This document shows, in pieces, positions 17,226 to 24,508 of a stretch of 64,000 nt of DNA. The stretch is from CAWKCE01 sp032127035. Its GTDB lineage: Bacteria; Actinomycetota; Actinomycetes; JAHEKZ01. The position numbers and the translations under genes were made by a program. How positions within the stretch are numbered: the stretch's first letter is position 1; the number at the start of each line of letters is the position of its first letter. Below the pieces are notes generated by a model. The model was not told the DNA's origin and did not search any database. It was given only the letters and a program-made list of their open reading frames with translations. The stretch spans positions 248,001 to 312,000 of the forward strand of contig CAWKCE010000005.1 of NCBI GenBank assembly GCA_963848085.1, given 5' to 3'.

Positions 17226-17869
17226 CCGTCGGCGTCGTGGCCTGTGGGGCCATCGCGGCGGACGTGACGGCGGTCGCCGAGCGTCGGGGCTGGGCGATCG
17301 AGACCAGGCCGCTGCCGCCCCTGCTGCACAACCATCCCCAGCGCATCGCCGCCGAGGTGGACGCCGCCCTGGACGACCTCGGCACGCGGCACGAGCAGCT
17401 CGCCGTCGCGTACGCCGACTGCGGTACCTACGGCGCCCTGGACGAGATCTGTGAACGCCGCGGCATCCGTCGGCTCGGTGGGCAGCACTGCTACGACGTG
17501 TACGCCGGAGGCGACCGGGTCGCCGAGCTGCTGGCGGCCGAGGCCGGCACCTACCTGTTGACCGACTTCCTCGCGGCGTCGTTCCGGCGCACGATCCTGG
17601 CCGAGCTGGGGCTGGACCGGCGCCCCGAGCTGCGAGACGACTACTTCCGGCACTACCGCCGGGTGGTCTGGCTGGCGCAGCGACGGACCCCCGAGCTGGA
17701 ACGGGGCGCGCAGGACGCGGCCGACGCCCTGGGGCTTCCCCTGGAGGTCGTCGACGTCGGCCAGGCCGGCCTCGAGGCCGAGCTCGAGACCCTCCTGTCC
17801 CCTCAAGCCCCCGTTGGACCCCGCCAGGATGAGCCTCCGACGGGTGCAAATCCCTCATCGGCGCCATGA
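17222..17869 (+). CDS. DUF1638-family protein, corrinoid-system associated
   Basis: Cytoplasmic protein of 215 residues. Features match the DUF1638 family: ACGAIA at the start (Cys8), LHNHPQRI, AYADCGTYG (Cys67), RLGGQHCYD (His89, Cys90), and GTYLLTDFLAASF. DUF1638 genes are often next to MttB-type methyltransferases; their biochemical role is unknown to me. The repeated Cys/His motifs suggest metal, corrinoid or thiol chemistry, which is inference. GTG start overlaps the activator stop. The last 20 residues (after ELETLLSPQ) look unconserved and Pro-rich, and the DNA there holds a motif reminiscent of cobalamin riboswitches. Confidence 0.8.
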   Translation: MTVGVVACGAIAADVTAVAERRGWAIETRPLPPLLHNHPQRIAAEVDAALDDLGTRHEQLAVAYADCGTYGALDEICERRGIRRLGGQHCYDVYAGGDRVAELLAAEAGTYLLTDFLAASFRRTILAELGLDRRPELRDDYFRHYRRVVWLAQRRTPELERGAQDAADALGLPLEVVDVGQAGLEAELETLLSPQAPVGPRQDEPPTGANPSSAP

Positions 17870-17929
17870 TCAACGGTGACGAGGGCCGGCCGAGCCCCGG
17901 CCGAGCAACGGGAGCAGGAGGAAACGCCC

Positions 17930-18445
17930 ATGCCGCCCACCCCTGACGAGGTCGCCGAGCTGGCGTCGCGCCGGCAGGTCCTGCGCGACGCCTACCTCGC
18001 GCCGGTTCCGCAGCGCCCGGAGACGACGGCACGCGGCATCCACCACGCCGCCCTCATCTGCTCCGACGTCGAGGCGACCATCCAGTTCTACCAAGACCTG
18101 CTGGGCTTCCCGCTCGTCGAGCTCGTGGAGAACCGCGACTACCCCGGCTCGTCCCATCTGTTCTTCGACGTCGGCAACCGCACGCTTCTCGGCTTCTTCG
18201 ACTTCCCCGGGCTCGGCCTCCAGCCTGGGGTCGAGTCGATCGGCAGCGTCCAGCACATCGCGATCTCGGTGGAGCGCGAGCGGTGGGAGCAGCTCCAGCG
18301 CCGCCTCGACGACGTCGGCGTCCCGTACGCCGGACCGGACCAGGGCATCCCCGAGTCGATGTACCTGAAGGACCCCGACGGCATCCAGGTCGAACTGCTC
18401 AGCGACCCGCTGATGTACTTCGGCGGCCTCCAGCTGGACGAGTAG
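17930..18445 (+). CDS. VOC-family (glyoxalase/dioxygenase fold) protein
   Basis: Protein of 171 residues with a vicinal-oxygen-chelate fold: first half GIHHAALICSDVEATIQFYQ, second half VQHIAISVERERW, then the metal-ligand region DPDGIQVELL. His at HHAA, His at QHIA and Glu in VELL fit the usual metal triad. An N-terminal extension of about 40 residues precedes the fold. ATG at 17930 follows GCAGGAGGAAACGCCC, a strong ribosome binding site. It stands 60 bases after the DUF1638 gene and 9 before the luciferase-like gene. Substrate unknown. It may handle a side product of betaine metabolism or belong to the luciferase-like gene as a pair. Confidence 0.75.
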   Translation: MPPTPDEVAELASRRQVLRDAYLAPVPQRPETTARGIHHAALICSDVEATIQFYQDLLGFPLVELVENRDYPGSSHLFFDVGNRTLLGFFDFPGLGLQPGVESIGSVQHIAISVERERWEQLQRRLDDVGVPYAGPDQGIPESMYLKDPDGIQVELLSDPLMYFGGLQLDE

Positions 18446-18454
18446 GAGCCGGTC

Positions 18455-19360
18455 ATGCACCTCGGAGTTGGACTTCCGGTGTCAGGCGGCTGGGCCACGC
18501 CGGACAACATGCGACGGATCGGGGTGCGGTCGGAGGAGCTCGGCTACCACTCACTGTGGTCGTTCCAGCGCCTGCTTCACCCGGTGGACCAGGACTGGGG
18601 CCCGGCCTACCACGCGGTGCAGGACCCGATCACGGCGCTGGCCTACGTCGCAGGGTTCACCTCACGCATCCGCCTGGGCATCGCGGTGCTGAACATCCCC
18701 TTCTACTCGCCGATCATGCTGGCCAAGCCGCTCACGACGCTCGACATCGTCTCGGGTGGGCGGCTGGACGTCGGCCTGGGCCTCGGGTGGTCCGACCAGG
18801 AGTTCCAGGCGGTGGGCACGACGTCGGCCGCGCGCGGGGCTCGGGCCGAGGAGTTCGTGGCCTGCCTGGATGCCATCTGGACCGAGCCGGAGGTCGAGTA
18901 CCACGGCACCCACTACACAGTCCCGCTCAGCCGGGTCGACCCCAAGCCGGTCCAACGTCCCCGGCCACCGGTGCTGATGGGGGCCTCGGCGGAGGTCGCA
19001 CTGCGGCGCATCGGGCGGATCGCCGACGGCTGGATCTCCAGCAGCCGGACCGACCTCACCGCGATCGGCGAGTCGATCGAGCTGGTGAAGCACTCAGCGA
19101 CCGAGGCCGGTCGAGACGCGGGGTCCCTCCGGTTCGTCGTCCGTGGTGTCGTGGATCTAGTCGACGACCCGCCCGCCGACCGCACGCCGCTGCAGGGCAC
19201 TGCCGACCAGATCCGCGGCGACCTGGGGCAGCTGGCCGCCCAAGGCGTGACCGAGGTCTTCTTCGACCTGAACTGGGACGCGGCCACGGTCGACGAGGCG
19301 GTCGACCCCACGGCAGCTGCCGATGCCGCGGACGCAGTGATCACAGCGCTGGCGCCGTAG
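18455..19360 (+). CDS. Luciferase-like (LLM) flavin/F420-dependent oxidoreductase
   Basis: TIM-barrel oxidoreductase of 301 residues in the bacterial-luciferase superfamily. Typical segments: HLGVGLPVSGGW, EELGYHSLW, ITALAYVAGFTSRIRLG, LDIVSGGRLDVGLGLGW, and PPVLMGASAEVALRRIGRIADGWI. Many actinobacterial members use cofactor F420. F420-dependent methylene-tetrahydromethanopterin reductase (Mer) belongs to the same superfamily, so a role in methyl-THF oxidation beside MetF is conceivable but unproven. ATG at 18455, 9 bases after the VOC gene, same strand as the corrinoid operon. It could instead be a flavin monooxygenase for a related amine. Confidence 0.78.
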   Translation: MHLGVGLPVSGGWATPDNMRRIGVRSEELGYHSLWSFQRLLHPVDQDWGPAYHAVQDPITALAYVAGFTSRIRLGIAVLNIPFYSPIMLAKPLTTLDIVSGGRLDVGLGLGWSDQEFQAVGTTSAARGARAEEFVACLDAIWTEPEVEYHGTHYTVPLSRVDPKPVQRPRPPVLMGASAEVALRRIGRIADGWISSSRTDLTAIGESIELVKHSATEAGRDAGSLRFVVRGVVDLVDDPPADRTPLQGTADQIRGDLGQLAAQGVTEVFFDLNWDAATVDEAVDPTAAADAADAVITALAP

Positions 19361-19381
19361 GTGGGCCGAGTCGGCAGCGGA

Positions 19382-19413
19382 GGGTATACAAGTCTGACCG
19401 ATACTGATATATC
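19382..19413. promoter_or_regulatory. AT-rich promoter/operator region of the GntR gene
   Basis: GTATAC (19384-19389, within GGGTATACAA) and GATATATC (19406-19413) are two short palindromes in an otherwise GC-rich setting. FadR/FCD-type GntR proteins often bind GTATAC-centred sites. TATATC ends 6 bases before the ATG at 19420, so it could be a -10 of a leaderless mRNA. Confidence 0.4.
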
Positions 19414-19419
19414 TATCCC

Positions 19420-20091
19420 ATGACCTCCCCGGTCGAGACCGTCCGGCCCGACGTGGCCGACCTCCGCTCCCAGTCCGAGCAGGCGTACGACGCCATCCGT
19501 GAGCTGGTCGTGACCCTCGAGCTGCCCCCCGGCAGCCTGGTCGACGAGCGGGACCTGATGGCGCGGCTCGGCCTCGGCCGCACGCCAGTCCGCGAGGCGC
19601 TCCGGGCGCTCGCCCAGGAGAAGCTGATCGAGGTCTACCCCAGGCGCGGGATGTTCGTGACCCCCGTCGACGCCCGCAACCTGGCGGCCTTGTCCGAGGT
19701 CCGCGGCGTCCTCGAGCCGTTCGCAGCGCGGCTGGCCGCCGAGCGGCTCACCGACGACGACCGCGTCGAGCTCACCGCTCTCCTGACCGAGATCGACGAG
19801 GTCAGCGCCAGCCCCGAGGGCAGGCGGCTCATCGCGGTCGACCAACGGATCCACGAGTTCGTCTCCCGCGCCGCACACAACGACTTCCTGGCCGGCGTGC
19901 TCGACGAGCACTACATGCACGCCCTGCGCATCTGGTTCCTGGCGCTCGACCGGGTCAGCCACCTGGAGGACGCCGTCCTCGAACACCGCGCCATTCTGGA
20001 AGCCATCAGCGACGGTGACGCCGAGCGCGCCGCCGCTGCCATGTCCACCCACGTCGACGGGTTCGAAGGCTCGATCCGCCGCTCCCTCTAG
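19420..20091 (+). CDS. GntR-family (FCD/FadR subfamily) regulator
   Basis: Regulator of 223 residues. N-terminal GntR winged helix: QAYDAIRELVVTLELPPGSLVDERDLMARLGLGRTPVREALRAL. C-terminal FCD ligand domain (about 85-215) with metal-site-like His and Asp positions (DQRIHEFVSRAAHNDFL, EHRAILEAISDGDAE). The upstream 59 bases are AT-rich with two short palindromes. It precedes the dimethylglycine dehydrogenase gene on the same strand, 54 bases away, so it probably senses an intermediate of this branch (dimethylglycine, sarcosine or glycine are candidates) and controls the dehydrogenase/etf genes. Start at 19420 is the only one that keeps the whole helix with normal length. Confidence 0.84.
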   Translation: MTSPVETVRPDVADLRSQSEQAYDAIRELVVTLELPPGSLVDERDLMARLGLGRTPVREALRALAQEKLIEVYPRRGMFVTPVDARNLAALSEVRGVLEPFAARLAAERLTDDDRVELTALLTEIDEVSASPEGRRLIAVDQRIHEFVSRAAHNDFLAGVLDEHYMHALRIWFLALDRVSHLEDAVLEHRAILEAISDGDAERAAAAMSTHVDGFEGSIRRSL

Positions 20092-20145
20092 CCGACCACT
20101 CACCGCACGCGACCCGCAACCGCACCACTGAAGGGAACGCCCACC

Positions 20146-22665
20146 ATGAGCACCCTCCCCGCACGGGCGAAGGCCGTCATCATCGGCGCCGGCATTGTCG
20201 GCAACTCGATGGTCTACCACCTGGCCCGGCTGGGCTGGACCGACCTGGTGCAGATCGACAAGGGCCCGCTGCCCAACCCCGGCGGCTCAACCGGACACGC
20301 GTCCAACTTCATCTTCCCGGTCGACCACTCCAAAGAGATGGCTCTGCTGACGTTCGACAGCGTCCACCAGTACAAGGAGATGGGCGTCTTCACCGAGTGC
20401 GGCGGGATCGAGGTCGCCCGCACCGAAGCTCGTATGCAGGAGCTGCAGCGCCGCATGCAGTCGGCCAAGTCGTTCGGGATCGACGGCTGCAAGATGCTCA
20501 CCCCCGCCGAGTGCATCGAGTTCGTTCCGTACATGGACCCCGACGTCATCATCGGCGGCTTTTACACGCCCAGCGTCGGCGTCGTCGACTCGCTGCGCGC
20601 CGGCACGATCATGCGTGAGCGTGCCCAGGAGATGGGCGCCCTCAAGACGTTCGCCAACATCGAGGTCACCGGGATGGTCGTCACTGACGGGCAGATCACC
20701 GCAGTCGAGACCGACAACGGCACCATCGAGGCCGAGTACGTCGTCATCGCCACCGGCCTCTGGGGTCCAAAGCTGGCCAAGATGGCTGGCGCCTCGATCC
20801 CGCTCACCCCTGCGGTGCACCAGATGATCGACGTCGGACCAGTGCCCCGCTTCGCCGACGCCAAGGGCGACATCGAGTTCCCGATCGTCCGCGACATGGA
20901 CACCAACATGTACGAGCGGCAGCACGGCAACGGACTGGAGATCGGCTCTTACGCGCACCGCCCGATCCTGCACGACCCAGAAGAGCTGCCGTCCGTCGAG
21001 GAGGCGCAGCTGTCACCCACCGAGTTCCCCTTCACCGCGGACGACTTCGAGCTGCAGTACGAGCAGGCACTCGAGCTGATGCCGGAGATCGTCGGCGACG
21101 AGACGGTCGGCCAGAAGTACGCAATCAACGGCCTGCTCTCGCTGACGCCCGACGGCCTACCGCTGCTCGGCGAGACTCCTGAGGTCAAGAACCTCTGGTC
21201 GGTCTCGGCCGTATGGATCAAGGAAGGCCCCGGCATCGGCAAGGCAGTGTCGGAGTGGATGGTGCTCGGCGAGTCTGAGATCGACCTGCAGTCGTCCGAC
21301 ATCGCGCGCTTCTACGACCACCAGAAGACCCGCCAGCACATCAAGAGCCGCACCGCCGAGGGCTTCAACAAGACTTACGGCATCGTGCACCCGAACGAGC
21401 AGTGGGCGTCCAACCGCAACGTGCGCCTCTCGCCGTTCTACGAGCGCCAGAAGGCCCTCGGCGCCGAGTTCTACGAGACCGCCGGCTGGGAGCGCCCCTT
21501 CTGGTACGGAAGCAACGCCGAGCTCGTCGAGAAGTTCGGTGACGCCGTGATGCCTCGCGAGGCTGAGTGGGAGTCGCGGTGGTGGTCGCCGATCATCAAT
21601 GCCGAGCACCTGCAGATGCGCGAGACGGCCGGCCTGGTCGACCTCACCGCATTCGTTGAGTTCGACATCCAAGGCCCCGGCGCCCTCGCCACCGTGCAGG
21701 AGGTCTGCATGCGGCAGATGGACGTCCCCATCGGCCGCGTCGTCTACACACCTGTGCTCGCGCACAACGGTGGATTCAAGTCAGACCTCACCGTGATGCG
21801 CCTGGCCCACGACCACTTCCGCGTGGTCACGGGCGGTGCGCACGGCATGGCGGACATCAAGTGGTTCCGCGACCACCTGCCCGAGGACGGGACGGCACAG
21901 CTCACCGACCTCACGTCGGCCTACACCACGCTCGGTATCTGGGGCCCGAACGCCCGCACGATCCTGTCGTCCATCACCCGCGACGACGTCTCGCACGCGG
22001 GCTTCAAGTTCGGCACGTGCCGCGACATCGAGATCGGCCCGCTCCGGGTGCTCGCGTCGCGCATCTCCTACGTCGGCGACTTGGGCTGGGAGCTCTACGT
22101 CCCGATGGAGCAGGGCGCGCAGCTGTGGGACGCGCTGTGGGATGCCGGGAGGGAGCACGGCCTTGTCCCCGTTGGTATCGGCGTCTACGGCACGACCGGG
22201 CGCATGGAGAAGGGCTACCGGGCCTTCGGCACCGAGCTCGAGACCGAGTACACCGTGGTCGAGGCTGGTATGGCACCGCCGAAGATCAAGGAGGCCGACT
22301 TCGTCGGCAAGCAGGCACACCTCAAGCACCGATCTGAAGACCCGGTCACCACGCTGTGCTCTCTCACCGTCGACGACCACACCAGCAGCACCGGTGTGAA
22401 GCGCTACATGATGGGCAAAGAGCCGATCCTGACGCTCGACCAGGAGCCGATCACCGACGCGCACGGACGGCGGTCATTCGTCACCAGCGCCGGCTCGGCG
22501 CCGTCGTTCGGTAAGCACGTGCTCATGAGCTACCTGCCGCCGAAGTACGCCGTCGAAGGCACCAAGCTGATCGTCGAGTACCTCGGCGAGCACTACCCAG
22601 TCACCGTCGCGGTCGCGGGAGCCACGCCCCTGTTCGACCCCAAGAACGAGCGGATCCTCTCCTGA
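20146..22665 (+). CDS. Dimethylglycine/sarcosine dehydrogenase-like FAD and THF enzyme
   Basis: Two-domain oxidative demethylase of 839 residues. N-terminal DAO domain: FAD motif VIIGAGIVGNSMVYHLARLG, then PGGSTGHASNF, whose His sits where mammalian dimethylglycine dehydrogenase binds FAD covalently. After a linker (about 370-430) comes an aminomethyltransferase (GcvT-like) domain (about 430-830) that would capture the released formaldehyde unit on THF as methylene-THF; GVYGTTGRMEKGYRAFGTEL is a typical segment. It is followed with a 1-base overlap (TGATG) by etfB, and etfA follows, so electrons go to ETF. Predicted role: dimethylglycine to sarcosine, perhaps sarcosine to glycine. One gene may serve both steps. 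Confidence 0.85.
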   Translation: MSTLPARAKAVIIGAGIVGNSMVYHLARLGWTDLVQIDKGPLPNPGGSTGHASNFIFPVDHSKEMALLTFDSVHQYKEMGVFTECGGIEVARTEARMQELQRRMQSAKSFGIDGCKMLTPAECIEFVPYMDPDVIIGGFYTPSVGVVDSLRAGTIMRERAQEMGALKTFANIEVTGMVVTDGQITAVETDNGTIEAEYVVIATGLWGPKLAKMAGASIPLTPAVHQMIDVGPVPRFADAKGDIEFPIVRDMDTNMYERQHGNGLEIGSYAHRPILHDPEELPSVEEAQLSPTEFPFTADDFELQYEQALELMPEIVGDETVGQKYAINGLLSLTPDGLPLLGETPEVKNLWSVSAVWIKEGPGIGKAVSEWMVLGESEIDLQSSDIARFYDHQKTRQHIKSRTAEGFNKTYGIVHPNEQWASNRNVRLSPFYERQKALGAEFYETAGWERPFWYGSNAELVEKFGDAVMPREAEWESRWWSPIINAEHLQMRETAGLVDLTAFVEFDIQGPGALATVQEVCMRQMDVPIGRVVYTPVLAHNGGFKSDLTVMRLAHDHFRVVTGGAHGMADIKWFRDHLPEDGTAQLTDLTSAYTTLGIWGPNARTILSSITRDDVSHAGFKFGTCRDIEIGPLRVLASRISYVGDLGWELYVPMEQGAQLWDALWDAGREHGLVPVGIGVYGTTGRMEKGYRAFGTELETEYTVVEAGMAPPKIKEADFVGKQAHLKHRSEDPVTTLCSLTVDDHTSSTGVKRYMMGKEPILTLDQEPITDAHGRRSFVTSAGSAPSFGKHVLMSYLPPKYAVEGTKLIVEYLGEHYPVTVAVAGATPLFDPKNERILS

Positions 22666-23420
22666 TGGACGTTCTGGTCTGCATCAAGCGCGTCCCCGCT
22701 GGTGGGGGCAAGTTCGTCCTGACCGAGGACGAGCAGGACATCGAGACCGCGCGGCTGGGCTTCGCCATCAGCCCGCACGAGGAGGTCGCCGTCGAGGAGG
22801 CCGTGCGGCTGGTCGAGGCGCACGGTGGCAGCGTCACCGTGCTGACTCTCGGCACGCCGGAGTCGGAGGAGCAGATCCGCGAGCAGATGGCGATCGGCGC
22901 CGACCGCGGCATCCTGCTGGAGACCGACGGCCAGGAGTGGGACCCGCAGGCGACCGCGTCGGCCATCGCCGACGCCATCAACGCCGACGAGTCCCCGTTC
23001 GACCTGGTGCTCATGGGCAACGAGTCGGCGGATGCGAGCGGGTACCAGGTCGGGATCCGGGTGGCGCACGCGCTCGGCCGGCCGGTCGTGACCGGCGTCA
23101 AGGCGATCACCGTCGCCGACGGGCGGGTGACGTGCGAGCGTCCGACGACGTCGGCGCGTGAGGTCTACGAGGTTCCGCTCCCCGCCGTCGTGACGGTGCT
23201 GGACGGACTCAACGTGCCGAGGTATCCGTCGGTTCCTGGCCGGATCCGGGCGAAGAAGAAGCCGATCGAGCGCAGCACCCCGGAGCGACCGGAGCCACGG
23301 CTGGAGAAGACCCGGCTGATGGTGCCCCAATCCGAGGGCAAGCAGGCGAAGGTGCTCGGCACCGGACCGGAGGCCGCTCCGGCCGTGGTCGAGGTCCTCA
23401 AGCAGATCGGGGTGGTCTGA
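22665..23420 (+). CDS. etfB: Electron transfer flavoprotein beta subunit
   Basis: ETF small subunit, 251 residues, binding AMP in the ETF heterodimer. Recognisable segments: VLVCIKRVPA at the start, GFAISPHEEVAVEEAVRL, LGTPESEEQIREQMAIGADRGILL, LVLMGNESADASGYQVG and the conserved late PRYPSVPGRIRAKKKP. The start overlaps the dehydrogenase stop by one base, and etfA follows immediately. A dedicated ETF next to a dimethylglycine dehydrogenase is the expected electron path to the quinone pool. The ETF:quinone oxidoreductase is not in this window. Conventional rather than bifurcating ETF is the simpler reading. Confidence 0.88.
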   Translation: MDVLVCIKRVPAGGGKFVLTEDEQDIETARLGFAISPHEEVAVEEAVRLVEAHGGSVTVLTLGTPESEEQIREQMAIGADRGILLETDGQEWDPQATASAIADAINADESPFDLVLMGNESADASGYQVGIRVAHALGRPVVTGVKAITVADGRVTCERPTTSAREVYEVPLPAVVTVLDGLNVPRYPSVPGRIRAKKKPIERSTPERPEPRLEKTRLMVPQSEGKQAKVLGTGPEAAPAVVEVLKQIGVV

Positions 23421-24392
23421 GTGGTACTCGTCGTCGTCGACCACGACCACGGGCAGCTCGACGAGCTGTCCCTGCAGGCTCTGACGCTGGGCCGGCAGCT
23501 CGCCGGTGACCTCGGCCAGCCCCTCGAGGCAGTCGTCGTCGGCGAGGACGGCCGCGCCGGTGCCGCCGGGCTCGGTGAGTACGGCGTCGCCACCGCGCAC
23601 CTGGCGGTCCACCCGGGGCTCAGCGACTACGCGCCGCTGGCCACCGCGCGGGCCGCGCAGCAGCTGGCTGCGCAGACCGGCGCCACCGTCGTGCTCGCCG
23701 CCGGCTCGCCCCGCGGCAACGAGGTCATGGCGCACCTGGGCGCGGTCACCGACCTCCCGGTCGCCGCCGACTGCCTGGCGATCCGTCCGGGCGACCCGAC
23801 GTCGGTCACCCGCGCCCGCTGGGGAGGCAGCCTGATCGAAGAGGCCACTGTCCACGCGACGACGACGCTGGCCACCGTGGCGGCCCACGCCGTCCCGGCC
23901 GAGCCCGGGGGCGCGACTACCACGACGGTGACCGACTTCTCTCCCGAGCTGTCCGACGCGGACCTGCTTGTCCAAGCCCGGCCGGCTCCGGAGCAGGAGG
24001 CGTCCGGGTCGGTGTCGCTGGCCGACGCGAAAGTCGTCATCTCGGGCGGACGCGGCGTCGGCAGCGCCGAGGGGTTCGCGCCGCTCGAGGAGCTGGCCGG
24101 GCTGCTCGGCGGGGCCGTCGGCTGCTCCCGCGTCGTCACCGGGAACGGCTGGCGCCCGCACAGCGAGCAGGTGGGTCAGACCGGCACCAAGATCGCCCCG
24201 GACCTGTACGTCGCCTGCGGCATCAGCGGCGCCACCCAGCACATCGCGGGCTGCCGCAACGCCAAGACGATGATCGTCATCAACGACGACCCAGAGGCGC
24301 CGATCATGGGGTACGCCGACTACGCAGTGATCGGCGACCTGAAGAAGATCCTGCCCGCAGTCATCGACGAGGTGAAGAAGGCCCAGGCCTGA
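23421..24392 (+). CDS. etfA: Electron transfer flavoprotein alpha subunit
   Basis: ETF large subunit, 323 residues. The C-terminal FAD-binding region is well preserved: GGRGVGSAEGF, EQVGQTGTKIAPDLYVACGISGATQHIAG, and INDDPEAPIMGYADYAVIGDL. The N-terminal half has the usual variable nucleotide-binding-like fold (VLVVVDHDHGQLDEL). GTG start at 23421 directly abuts the etfB stop. Last gene of the betaine island on this strand. A hairpin at 24413-24434 follows 20 bases after the stop. Confidence 0.88.
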   Translation: MVLVVVDHDHGQLDELSLQALTLGRQLAGDLGQPLEAVVVGEDGRAGAAGLGEYGVATAHLAVHPGLSDYAPLATARAAQQLAAQTGATVVLAAGSPRGNEVMAHLGAVTDLPVAADCLAIRPGDPTSVTRARWGGSLIEEATVHATTTLATVAAHAVPAEPGGATTTTVTDFSPELSDADLLVQARPAPEQEASGSVSLADAKVVISGGRGVGSAEGFAPLEELAGLLGGAVGCSRVVTGNGWRPHSEQVGQTGTKIAPDLYVACGISGATQHIAGCRNAKTMIVINDDPEAPIMGYADYAVIGDLKKILPAVIDEVKKAQA

Positions 24393-24412
24393 GCCACGCC
24401 CGTCGACCCGTG

Positions 24413-24434
24413 GCGGGGTGAGTCTCCACCCCGC
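24413..24434 (+). terminator. Hairpin after etfA
   Basis: 8-bp perfect stem GCGGGGTG / CACCCCGC with a 6-base loop, beginning 20 bases after the etfA stop. Probable terminator of the dehydrogenase-etf operon; no T tract. Confidence 0.6.
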
Positions 24435-24442
24435 TGAGCCTC

Positions 24443-24484
24443 GGCGGGATGAGGGCTTCCAGCCCGTGGAAGGCTCATCTTGCC
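24443..24484 (+). repeat. Long hairpin before the antiporter (copy 1 of GGCGGGATGAG element)
   Basis: GGCGGGATGAG (24443-24453) pairs with CTCATCTTGCC (24474-24484, two G-U pairs), and an inner CTTCCA/TGGAAG stem (24456-24461, 24467-24472) extends it to an almost continuous 42-base hairpin. It ends 24 bases before the antiporter ATG. A related element with the same outer arm lies after the gene at 25465-25506. Confidence 0.55.
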
Positions 24485-24508
24485 CAGGTTCGACGAGAGG
24501 TGGGGCGC

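Noticed and set aside
17822..17866. Possible tRNA 3' half ending in CCA (GGGTGCAAATCCC followed by CGGCGCCA)
   Set aside because: The loop is TGCAAAT rather than TTCRANN, and no acceptor, D or anticodon arm can be built upstream. The cobalamin-element reading is the better alternative.
15231..18032. 933-residue minus-strand open frame opposite the activator and DUF1638 genes
   Set aside because: Arg/Pro/Gly-rich shadow frame without motifs; the plus strand carries clear genes with overlapping starts and stops.
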